Shown in pieces: positions 10,512 to 19,661 of a stretch of 64,000 nt of DNA. The number at the start of each line of letters is the position of its first letter. The first letter of the stretch is position 1. Below the pieces are notes generated by a model. The model did no database searches and was not told where the DNA came from. It worked only from the letters and a program-made list of their open reading frames with translations. Source of the DNA: Galdieria partita (Eukaryota; Rhodophyta; Bangiophyceae; Galdieriales; Galdieriaceae); the NCBI GenBank assembly GCA_025991245.1, contig BQMJ01000012.1, positions 62,001 to 126,000 of the forward strand, given 5' to 3'. A program made the translations under genes and the position numbers.

Positions 10512-11446
10512 ATGGAAGGAGGAGACCAAAAGATATTCACTACTGGAGACAAAGCTTATGTAAAGAAAAACTCCCTTATGTATGAGGTGGTGGTAGGTCG
10601 ACAACCGTTTGTGTTTTTTTAGACTAACGATAGTTGGTTCAGATACAGCAAGTTGCTGAACCCACTACTGAAAGTACTACTGCTCGTTATCTTGTGCACT
10701 ATGTTAGTTGGAATGAAAGTTTCGATGAATGGGTAGAAGGAGTTGACTTGTATCCTTTCAACGCCGAAAGTCAACAATTGATGAATGATTTGAGACAGCA
10801 AGCTATCACTGAAAGGGACACCGAGAATTCTGTACCAGAACAGGAAAACCACTTGAGGAGAAAGCGTTCATCAAAGGAAACAGAGAAAAGAGATGAACCC
10901 TTAGACGCCTATTCTCTTTTCAATATTCCAGGATCGTTGAAGAGACAGTTGATGGACGAATGGGAAACTGTTACCCGGGAAAGAATGACGTTAACACTTC
11001 CTAGAGAATATACTGTTCGACGTATATTAGAAATTTGGGCTACAACAAAGTTGAAGCAAACAGATTCTAGTAAGGATGACTCAACTATACAAGAGTTCGT
11101 AAATGGAATGATCGAATTGTTTAATATTTCTTTGGGAAAGATGTTACTGTATCGCTATGAGCGGCCACAACATAATCACATTTTTTATGAAAGTGAATCA
11201 CCTCCAGAACCTGTAGACGTATATGGTGCAGAGCATTTGTTGAGATTATTTGTCAAATTACCTGGTCTTGTACGTCAGTTGCAAGTTCCAGAAGCTGCCT
11301 TGTTGAACATTGCACAAAAGAGTTATGAAATGTTGCGCTTTCTTCAAAAAAATTCAAGAAAATTCTTCTGTCCACAATATGAACCTTTAAAGGTACAAGA
11401 TGGCTCTGCTCAAGGCGAAAATGAAGACGACATGGATGAAGAATAA
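10512..11446 (+). CDS. MRG15/EAF3-like chromodomain-MRG protein
   Basis: A subunit of NuA4-type histone acetyltransferase and Rpd3S-type deacetylase complexes that reads methylated H3K36. Two exons (10512-10592 and 10643-11446) give 294 residues. The short first exon (MEGGDQKIFTTGDKAYVKK) begins the chromo barrel. It continues after a 50-bp intron to YLVHYVSWNESFDEWVEG, the family's aromatic-cage end. The acceptor used is ttcag at 10642, because the earlier AG at 10622 would lead into a stop. The MRG domain covers the C-terminal two thirds (LPREYTVRRILEIW, YGAEHLLRLFVKLPGL). The tail is acidic. The UTP6 start codon lies just 36 bp past the stop. Confidence 0.92.
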
Positions 11447-11482
11447 AGAAGACTTTTGTGGATTATCGGACGGTGTCCCGAA

Positions 11483-13333
11483 ATGGCACAAGTAGTTGAG
11501 CGTTTGTTAGAAACAACTGTACAACAGTTACGTATTTTTCAAAACTTGAATGTTATAACGGAACAAGAATCGAAACAAATTAGTTTGAAGAGAAGGAATC
11601 TGGAAAGAAATCTTCTTCAAAAGAAAGCAACCCCAAAACACTACTTTCGATATCTTCAATATGAATACAACTTACAGTTACTTTTGAAAAGAAGGATGAA
11701 AAAGCTTGCTAGAAAAGACGCTACTGCCGCTGAACAGTCGACTTTGAGGAAGGCTTTGTTCCAGCAAGGTAGTCGAATCGTATTCTTATTCAACCGTGCC
11801 AGTCGAAAATTCCCGATGGATTGGACAGTATGGAAAAACTACTTGAAGTATTGCTTGCAAACCAATAGCTTTAGATTGGCTAGTAGAGTTTTAGGAAGGG
11901 CTTTGGCAAGGTTGCCAAACTTGGAGGAGTTATGGTTGATAGCTATTTCCTTTGAGTTCGACCATAAGAAGAACATGCGAGCTGCAAGAATTATGGCACT
12001 GAGAGCGTTGAGACAGTTGGAAAACTCTCAACTGCTTTGGAAAGAATATTTTCGCATTGAATTATTTTATCTAAGCAGACAAATATTTCAACGACAGTAT
12101 TTAGGTTTACCTATACCTCAAGAGGGAACGGTACAGATTTCCCAAGTTGGCACGGAAATTGACCGTAGCGACACTTTATGTTCTCAGGAAACAACCGATG
12201 ATCATATTCTGCTTCAAGACAATGATACACTGGAAGACCATGAAGATAGTCAACTTTTCTTGGATCAAGAGCTTGACCTTGTTTATCAAAACATCTCACA
12301 GCGTTCTTCTATATCTTCTGATAGTTCAAAGAGAGACGATGAAAGCAACAAGACAAGAGTCTTCCCTATTTCGTTTTGGGAAGGCGGCAGTGTCTTGTTG
12401 GTTTTAAAGCATATCCTTCAACGATGGAAAACAGATGATCACTTTCTAGCAGGTCTAGTGGAACTTGTTATGGAGACGCCATTTACACCCCAAGTTCTGA
12501 AAAATGAAATAAGGAGTTTGGTACTATCTCAGTTGCGAACTTACGAAAACTGTCGATTGGCACTAGTGAAGGGTTGGTTCCTTTTGGATTCCAATGTTTC
12601 ACTTGATTATGATTCATTTTTAAGTCAACTCAAAGAAATTATTCAAGATATTCCCAAACGAGACGTATCAAAAAGATGTTGTGAACTAATGGATCGTTTT
12701 TCTGTGAAGGAAGAGCTCAAGGCATCATTTTTAGATTGGGTGAGTAAGCTGGATACGAGTTTAATCGGAAATTCTCATACAACGACCAAAAATACTCCAA
12801 ACAATTCTTTGGACAGTTTGATTACAACATGGAAACAGATAAAAGATGAAAGGGAGGCAAAAGATATGGAGAGCTTCATTATAGATCAAATAGAGCAACA
12901 AATCTTTCACAACAAAGATGCAAATATTGACTATAGAAAGGCTATGTTATCTATTCAGTTTTTGAGTGGTGAAATGGGAAGATTGACGTCATTGAATAGT
13001 TTGGAGTGTCTAGAACGTATAAGAAAGCTTTACGATAGAATTCTATATCTTTGTCCTATGAATGTGTCAATGATTCGAATGGCTATTCATATTGAAGAGA
13101 AACAGAATGACAATAATCGAAGTATCCAACGACTACGCAAGTTGTTTGATGCATGGTGTGAAGTGGAAGGAAGTGTTAATATTGACTGTTGGTTACAATT
13201 TATTACATTTGAACGCAAATGTAGTGGACATCGTAGAGTCATGCAACTCTATTGGCAAGCTATGAAAGTGTTACAGAACAAAGCAGAATTTATGGAGAGA
13301 TTTTCACTTTTACAACATCAGTTACGAGGATAG
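11483..13333 (+). CDS. UTP6: UTP6, U3 snoRNA-associated processome protein
   Basis: A component of the UTP-B subcomplex of the small-subunit processome, needed for 18S rRNA maturation in the nucleolus. A single exon gives 616 residues (human about 597). The N-terminal ~90 residues match the UTP6 family: MAQVVERLLETTVQQLRIFQ, then FRYLQYEYNLQLLLKRRMKK. HAT (half-a-TPR) helices follow, seen as WTVWKNYLKYCLQ, RLASRVLGRALARLP, LEELWLIAISFEFD and LLWKEYFRIELFY. An acidic linker separates these from C-terminal HAT-like helices. The frame is open a little upstream, but this ATG aligns with the family start. The start lies 36 bp after the MRG gene's stop, so the two transcripts almost certainly overlap. 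Confidence 0.92.
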   Translation: MAQVVERLLETTVQQLRIFQNLNVITEQESKQISLKRRNLERNLLQKKATPKHYFRYLQYEYNLQLLLKRRMKKLARKDATAAEQSTLRKALFQQGSRIVFLFNRASRKFPMDWTVWKNYLKYCLQTNSFRLASRVLGRALARLPNLEELWLIAISFEFDHKKNMRAARIMALRALRQLENSQLLWKEYFRIELFYLSRQIFQRQYLGLPIPQEGTVQISQVGTEIDRSDTLCSQETTDDHILLQDNDTLEDHEDSQLFLDQELDLVYQNISQRSSISSDSSKRDDESNKTRVFPISFWEGGSVLLVLKHILQRWKTDDHFLAGLVELVMETPFTPQVLKNEIRSLVLSQLRTYENCRLALVKGWFLLDSNVSLDYDSFLSQLKEIIQDIPKRDVSKRCCELMDRFSVKEELKASFLDWVSKLDTSLIGNSHTTTKNTPNNSLDSLITTWKQIKDEREAKDMESFIIDQIEQQIFHNKDANIDYRKAMLSIQFLSGEMGRLTSLNSLECLERIRKLYDRILYLCPMNVSMIRMAIHIEEKQNDNNRSIQRLRKLFDAWCEVEGSVNIDCWLQFITFERKCSGHRRVMQLYWQAMKVLQNKAEFMERFSLLQHQLRG

Positions 13334-13778
13334 CAAAAGGAAGAGTCAAATGGCGTTTTGATTCTGACTGTGGTAGATAAAAGAGCACATGAAGAAATGA
13401 GCTTATTGGTATTGCTGTCAGTTATTGACCAGTTCATGTTTTTATACCTTTGATGAAAGAATTTCTTACCTATTAAAGACTAGAAGATTTTAGTTTATTT
13501 CTAACGAACTGCACGAGTCGTTATTCACTAAATGGCCATCTTGTATATAGTTTCTAAGTGCCAATACAAGTTTATAGTTTTCATAGTACAGCATTCACAA
13601 CAAGTTGATGATAATATGATATAGTTGCTGATGTATGTCAGTGGCTAACCTTGTTCTCACAAGCTTCGGGTGATTACTGTAAACCAAACGAACTTTTATG
13701 AAGACCATTACTTGACAATTCCTACGCTGTAATTGATGTTTCCAAAGTTGGCCGTTTTCTGGAGATGACTTTTCTAAA
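13334..13778. other. Intergenic region between UTP6 and the AGC kinase
   Basis: 445 bp between two plus-strand genes. It should hold the UTP6 3' end (TATTAAAG near 13471 is a possible polyadenylation signal) and the kinase promoter. I checked for small spliced frames and tRNA-like folds and saw nothing convincing. Confidence 0.45.
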
Positions 13779-15415
13779 ATGAATGAGAAGGAAGACACTC
13801 TGAATAACTCAGACGAGAAAGCAATACCAAACAAAGCTGAAGTAGAAGAGAATGAAAATACGTCCAAGTTTGAGAAGTTGTCTTTGACAAATAGTCCTTC
13901 AACACCGAGCTCCAGACCGCAAGTTTTGGCTCGTAGCGCAGTTGCGTTCAATGACAGGTTTCCTGTAGCTGAAGACCAGGTAGGTTTAGCTCAGTTCCTT
14001 TGCTTGTTCTCCAGTTGAAATTTGGGTAGGTTGGACCGCATAACTTTGTCAAGTTGAAACTGTTGGGAAAAGGAGATGTAGGCAAGGTCTACCTGGTTCT
14101 TTTAAAGGGAACCCAAAAGCTTTATGCAATGAAGGTGTTGACTAAGGAAGAAATGATTGCTAGAAACAAGGTTTGTTACTTGCTATACTTTTAAATTACT
14201 TTATTGAACGAATTACCACCAAGGTGAAGAGAGTACTTACTGAAAGAGAAATCCTAGCCACTGCCAATCATCCTTTCATCGTCACGATGTTTGCTTCCTT
14301 TCAAACGGTCAATCGGCTTTATTTTATCATGGAATATTGTGAAGGGGGCGAATTTTTCAGGGTATTGCAACGTCAACCCAAGAAAAGACTAAAGGAGGAG
14401 GCCGCCAAATTTTATGCAGCAGAAGGTTGGTTGAAAACATCGATTCCTAACTAAAGTGACCAAAGTTGTAAACAGTTGTACTGGCGTTAGAATATCTGCA
14501 CCATATGGGTTTCATTTACCGAGACCTCAAACCTGAAAATATTCTGATGCGCGGTGACGGTCATATTGCTTTTACTGACTTTGATTTATCCAAACAGGCA
14601 CATCCTGTTTCACCCAGGGTAGTTGAACAAGCAACATCCTTACTAGAAAAGATTAAAAGTAGTTTTGGTAACAAACGAGAAAGGAAGCATAAATTGGATA
14701 TCGTAGACTCTGAACCAGTTCTTCCCTACGCAACGAATTCTTTTGTTGGGACGGAAGAATATATTGCACCTGAGGTATTATTTATTTCAACCATTCTTTG
14801 CATGTTATTGAACTGCATAGGTGATTCGAGGTGTTGGACATTCTTCAGCTGTGGACTGGTGGACTTTGGGTATTCTTATTCATGAAATGATTTTTGGGAC
14901 TACTCCTTTTAAGGGTTCTTATTCTGATGAAACGTTCAGTAAGATTATCAATGGAAATATGAAACTTCGCGAAGATCTCCCCATTTCAAGTGAATGTAAA
15001 GACATAATTAAAAAGCTTTTGAAGCGTGATGTAAGATCAAATATTCCATTATTGTCTAGTTGTAAACTGAAGTGTATTGAATATAGCCAAGCAAACGTTT
15101 GGGGCATGAAAATGGAGCATCAGATGTAAAGAAACATCCGTGGTTTCATGATATTAACTTTGCTTTGATTCGAAACGAAAAGCCACCCATCGTACCCAAA
15201 GTTAAAGATCCTCTTGATTTGACACAATACGGACCACTACGTGATGAAGTAAGTTTACTACAGCATTGGGAAGTATGTAGACAGAATGACAACTGTTTCA
15301 GGATAAAGGTGATGATGTAGCAGCATTGGAAGATTTCGATCCTGAAGATCCCAAAAATCCCTTCCGTAACTTTAACTCGATCAGGAAGGAAGAAGACCTT
15401 TCACATCAATATTGA
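13779..15415 (+). CDS. AGC-family Ser/Thr kinase with DFD motif (phototropin/PINOID/Kin82 type)
   Basis: Seven exons (13779-13979, 14030-14170, 14224-14425, 14476-14774, 14821-15030, 15087-15248, 15302-15415) give 442 residues. Parts in order: a Ser/Glu-rich N-tail; Gly loop [10 protein letters not shown]; catalytic lysine in [15 protein letters not shown] with catalytic Asp198; then TDFDLSK, with DFD at 216-218 in place of DFG; a ~50-residue insertion; and [14 protein letters not shown] plus a T-loop insertion defines plant AGCVIII kinases and their fungal relatives. The C-tail ends [13 protein letters not shown], containing the FxxF hydrophobic motif that docks PDK1. No LOV domain is present, so it is not itself a phototropin. 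Intron 3 has the unusual donor GTTGGT. Confidence 0.92.
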
Positions 15416-15533
15416 GAAGCCCAATTTATATTAGTATATTTAGATATTAGTAATTAAATTGGTTTCTTTCTTTGGTATATATAAGAAAACATTTCTTTTG
15501 CAGACAAAGGCTTTATTGAATGGAAAGAATGGT

Positions 15534-17349
15534 TTAAGCAGCATCATCTGCATCTGCATCACGTGACTGGGGCTTTGGTCCTCCTGCTTGCTTTGCCATA
15601 ATAATTTGATCAATCTTTAAAACTGTAGTAGCCACTTGGGTTGCCAAAGTCAATGCTGACTTTTTAGTAGCTAAAGAATCGTAAATATCACAACTTTTTG
15701 CATCCAAAATACCTAATGGAAGTGTCTCATGAACAGTACCAGAGCCATTCGATAACGACCCATCTGAGGCATCTTCGTTTACTTTGCTACTGGCTTCAAT
15801 ATCAATGCCTGTAGTACACTGACCACAAGTATGCACAGCATACAGACGACTAACCACATCTGTTGCTTTCAGGCCAGCATTTTCTGCCAACGTTCTCGGA
15901 ACCACTTCCAAGGACTCCGCATACTTCTTAATAGCATACTGATCCAAGCCAGGGCTCTTATCACCAAAGGATGAAATCTGACGAGCTAGCTCAATCTCAG
16001 TAGCTCCAGCTCCAGGAACAAACCTATTCTCTCTCGTCAAAACTTTGAATACGTTGACTGCATCGTCAATGGCACGTTCAACATCATCCATCATATTCTC
16101 CGTCCCTCCACGAAGCAAAATAGTTGCAACTCGAGAGTGCTCATTCTTTTGACGAAATACCACCATTTTTGTCGAACTTATTTCTTCTTCCATGACAGAA
16201 TCACAAAAGCCAATAGACTCAGTATCAGGTGCCTCAACCTTTGTCAACCCTGCTGCTCCACAACTACGTGCAATACGACGTAAATCAACTTTGGAGCCAC
16301 ACTTAACTGCCATGATCTTGTATCGCTCTAGAAAATGTAGAGCAAGGTCACCAAATTTGGGACTAACAACAACTGTGACACCACTTTCAGCGATGTCCTT
16401 CACTTTCTTCTCCAACGACTCCTCTTCAGATCGGTTATAGGTTTGCAGTTCTGCTGCATTCTTAATCAGAACGGTTCCCTTTGTTTCTGGATTCTCTATA
16501 TCAAAGTCACAAGAGTAGATAGCTACTTTCGCATTTTGAACTAAATAGAATATAAGTTTGTATTCAAGAAGCAACCAAAAACCTTACCTGACTTGACTAA
16601 ACCTGCTGCTTCTTGGCTAACTACAGTCCCGTGTACAACAGTAGATAGGTGTAAGGAGCCTCCCAAAACTTTCGAAACGCGTATATTATCAACGTTGAAG
16701 TGTTTCTCGTCCGACGGTAGAACGCTGATACAAGCCTCTGCTACTAACGAAGCAATTAAATCCTCCAGTCCATATTGTTTGGAGGCAATACAAGAACGTA
16801 ACGCCTCACAAACAGCCTTCTTGTCACGGAGGTTTGGTATGCTTGTGATCACAAGAGTTTCCAAGACCTGCAGAGCTTTCTCAAAACCTTTTTGGTATCC
16901 TATATAGGAATAATACTTAGCGTCCACGATTTGATATCGATAATGAATTCTATACCTTGAACTATTTCACTGGGATGCAACCCTTGACGGATCAGTTCCT
17001 GAGCCTGCTCTAATAACTCTCCTGCGAAAACGATAACGAAACCAGTTCCATCGCCGCATTCGCGTTCCTGTGACTGAGCAGCCATCACCATCATTTTCGC
17101 AGCAGGGTGGATTACATCCAGTTCCTTCATAATGGTTGCGGCATCTGTAGTAACGAAAACTTTTCCGGTATGGTTCAATACCATCTTGTTCATTCCGTTC
17201 GGTCCCATAGAGGTACGCACTATGCTAGCTAGATCTTTACAAGCTTCTATATTCTTCAGGACGGCCTCCTCCACTCCAGAAAGATGTTTTGCACCCTCTT
17301 TCAACATACCTCCGACACCTGGTCTTAAAAAGGTTGCTAGTGACGCCAT
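15534..17349 (-). CDS. CCT8: Chaperonin CCT (TCP-1) theta subunit
   Basis: One of eight subunits of the cytosolic TRiC/CCT ring that folds actin, tubulin and WD40 proteins. Three exons (17349-16956, 16899-16588, 16540-15534) give 570 residues. The N-terminus (GGMLKEGAKHLSGVEEAVLK) and the stretch TSMGPNGMNKMVLNH are specific to theta. The ATPase motif ECGDGTGFVIVFAGELLE is present. The equatorial C-terminal part shows VPGAGATEIELARQ. The tail is a short charged run ending DADADDAA. An upstream in-frame ATG exists at 17484, but the family starts at MASLATFLRPG. The gene converges on the AGC kinase, with 118 bp between the stops. Confidence 0.96.
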
Positions 17350-17477
17350 GTTTTCAAAGTTAGCACACACTAGAAATCCCACACCAAAAAGAGTGCAAAA
17401 GAATTGATGGAAAAAAATGATAGTTTGAGCGCCAAAATGACATTGGAGGATTCTAGAAACCGCATTTAATAAAAGTT

Positions 17478-18824
17478 TCAACAATTAAGCTTCGACCATA
17501 AGAACAAAATATGGGTAGCTAAATTTCTTCCAGCTTGCCTATAATATTCTTCGTTGCCCTTTACAAAGCTCCATCCATTCACATCAATAACGAAGAAGCG
17601 GTCCTTGCAACGAATGATATCAAAGCCACAAACAAACTGTCGAAAACCAGATACTATTGCAGCCGCTGTGTTAATCTCTTCTGTAGAAAGAGTAGTTGCA
17701 ATCCTTCTTTCCCTTCCATCTACTAGTCGTTCCACTATACCATCAACTACTGGTGATTTGCGTAGTTCACCGTAAGCATAATAAGGACCAACACAGTAGA
17801 CCTTGACATCTTGTTGAATATCTGCTTCTAAAAAAGCTTCGTATACATATGAACCATCAACTCGGACTTGAGCTACGTCTCCGCATTTTTCATCTTCTCG
17901 TGGAACATAATATTCGCTGCTTCGATCAGCGGTTTTGCGAAATAGACGTCGAACACCACCTCCCATAGATAATGGATAATATATATATATATCGTGACGA
18001 TCAGCACATGCCGGCTTTTCAACAAACGGCATGTGTAACGTGTGCGAACCTACACGAATCGTTTCACCAGATTGATAAAAATTTTGCGCATTTTGTAAAC
18101 TTTCCACGCTCATCTCTAAAGTAGATTTCATCCAAGATACTTGCGCTAAGCAAGAATACAATTCCTGTTTTTTTGAGGCTGAATCTCTGTTGACAAAAAT
18201 GTGGGATGGTAGAGCGACTCCCAAGTTTTTCAACAAACAAAACACAAGTCTTCGGTCAAGGAGGATTTTCTGAAAGGCAATATCATTTACGCATCGTGGT
18301 TGACGAAGTTCCACATACTCAAGAACTTTATCCAGTGGAAAGCCTACTGAATAAAAACTTATGAGAACGTCAACTACAGGCCACTCCTCAACACGTGAAT
18401 TGAAGATAGTTTCAAGAGGAAAAATTTCGATTCTCAACAAATTATTGCCATATACCAAGATGGACTGTATCATCTCTTGCATGGCCGCAGACTTGACTTT
18501 CTTTTCCATAGCACAAATACCTACTGTACAGACGCGATCCCATTTAGGTTGCATTTCTAACGTCGTTGTTATACTCTGCTGTTGTCTATCTACAGGTAAA
18601 CTTTCATGCCACTCGTGAGGCAACTTTGCTTGAAAAGTCTGCGACTCTGGTTTCTTTGATTCCATAACAGCAACATGTGAAAAACTGCGCGGACTAAGTG
18701 CAATTCCCGAACATAACTTTACCCAAATGGGAAGAAATATCCGCGAATCTTGGAAGATGCCATGAGAGAACTGAAAACTTCCCGTTCGTTGTAATTTCAA
18801 CGAAGAGCAAGAAAGTGAAAACAA
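17478..18824 (-). CDS. PPIP5K/VIP1-type inositol pyrophosphate kinase, kinase domain only
   Basis: Phosphorylates IP6 or 5-IP7 at position 1, making the inositol pyrophosphates that signal phosphate status. This single exon of 448 residues (395 if translation begins at the ATG at 18665) covers just the ATP-grasp kinase half. Hallmarks are VGICAMEKKVKSAAMQE, EEWPVVDVLISFYSVGFPLD, CVNDIAFQKILLDRRLVF, the Gly-rich PLSMGGGVRRLFRK, VYEAFLEAD and RFFVIDVNGWSFVKGNEEYY. Usual PPIP5Ks are over 1000 residues because a histidine-acid-phosphatase domain follows. Here the frame stops soon after the kinase, at LWSKLNC, and no phosphatase segment lies before the CCT8 start 128 bp on. The first ~50 residues have low acid content and may be a leader or be untranslated. 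Confidence 0.9.
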   Translation of the reverse strand: MFSLSCSSLKLQRTGSFQFSHGIFQDSRIFLPIWVKLCSGIALSPRSFSHVAVMESKKPESQTFQAKLPHEWHESLPVDRQQQSITTTLEMQPKWDRVCTVGICAMEKKVKSAAMQEMIQSILVYGNNLLRIEIFPLETIFNSRVEEWPVVDVLISFYSVGFPLDKVLEYVELRQPRCVNDIAFQKILLDRRLVFCLLKNLGVALPSHIFVNRDSASKKQELYSCLAQVSWMKSTLEMSVESLQNAQNFYQSGETIRVGSHTLHMPFVEKPACADRHDIYIYYPLSMGGGVRRLFRKTADRSSEYYVPREDEKCGDVAQVRVDGSYVYEAFLEADIQQDVKVYCVGPYYAYGELRKSPVVDGIVERLVDGRERRIATTLSTEEINTAAAIVSGFRQFVCGFDIIRCKDRFFVIDVNGWSFVKGNEEYYRQAGRNLATHILFLWSKLNC

Positions 18825-18891
18825 TTCTTGGAGAGATATTTCAACTCGTATTTGAATATGTTGATAGTAGTAGTTTACTTTAAAGTCCCTA

Positions 18892-19242
18892 TTAAGCTTT
18901 AAAAACCATCACTGCTAGTTGATCTACGTAAAAATAGGCAAATGCCCCGCTGACGTGAGTGACATATGACCCAAAGCTCTTTCCAACAACGCAGTGCCAA
19001 TATTCGCCAAAGTTTTTGTCTAGCTCTTTTTTAATAAATGCAGCAACGTCTTTCTCCACTTTAAACCTTGAAATTGCCTTTCGAAAGTCTTACTCTCAAG
19101 GTTGTGAAAACATACAGCAACTTACCTCCTTTGCAATTTGAAACGTTTGCTCCAACTTGGATTGCTCCATGTCAGAGTTTTTAAGAACCACTTTTGGCTC
19201 TGAGATAGTTTCCGAAGTTTCCAGTTTCACTCTTGAAGTCAT
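18892..19242 (-). CDS. LC8-type dynein light chain
   Basis: LC8 is a small dimeric hub protein that binds short linear motifs in many partners, including dynein. It is found here by splicing two short exons (19242-19116 and 19058-18892), giving 97 residues. Family hallmarks are KVVLKNSDM, EKDVAAFIKKELDKNFG, WHCVVGKSFGSYVTH and AYFYVDQLAVMVFK. The donor choice is uncertain. GTATGT at 19115 keeps the frame and gives a 57-bp intron; the stronger-looking GTAAGT ten bases earlier does not give the right frame with the observed acceptor. The N-terminal ~15 residues extend beyond the canonical start. It lies downstream of the PPIP5K gene's 5' end on the same strand, with 67 bp between them. Confidence 0.88.
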
Positions 19243-19661
19243 CTCTTGAGGCAATCTTGTGCGTACTAACCCAAAATTTCCGAAAAAATTGAATGTGCGC
19301 TCCTCATTTGAAAGAATATGGATGATGTTTCAAAGGTTCTCATGGGTTCATACAAATTTTAAAGAGCAAAATACGATTTGAAGTATGAGGAATAGAACTA
19401 TCAACGAATTATCTGAAATCTTAAAGTTTTTTATGTTTTGTGCATTCATGTCTACTTTAAACCAATTTTATTACACAATCTATTCGTACCAAAAAGAAAA
19501 CTCTGCACATGAAAAGATAAAACGTTTTGCTATGACTCAAAAGGTTCCCTAAATATATAGGTAGCTTGCATCTTCTTGAATGCTTGATGGAGTTTCTTCA
19601 TAGCCAAATAATTCAGTCATTAACCACTGCTCATACAGACCAGGCTAATGAAACTTCCCAA
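19243..19661. other. Intergenic region between the LC8 and BAT2_N genes
   Basis: 419 bp between two minus-strand genes. It holds the LC8 promoter and the 3' end of the BAT2_N gene. AT-rich; no convincing small gene was seen. Confidence 0.45.

Noticed and set aside
10593-10622. Shorter first intron in the MRG gene ending at the AG at 10622
   Set aside because: That acceptor leads to in-frame stops; ttcag at 10642 restores the chromo barrel.
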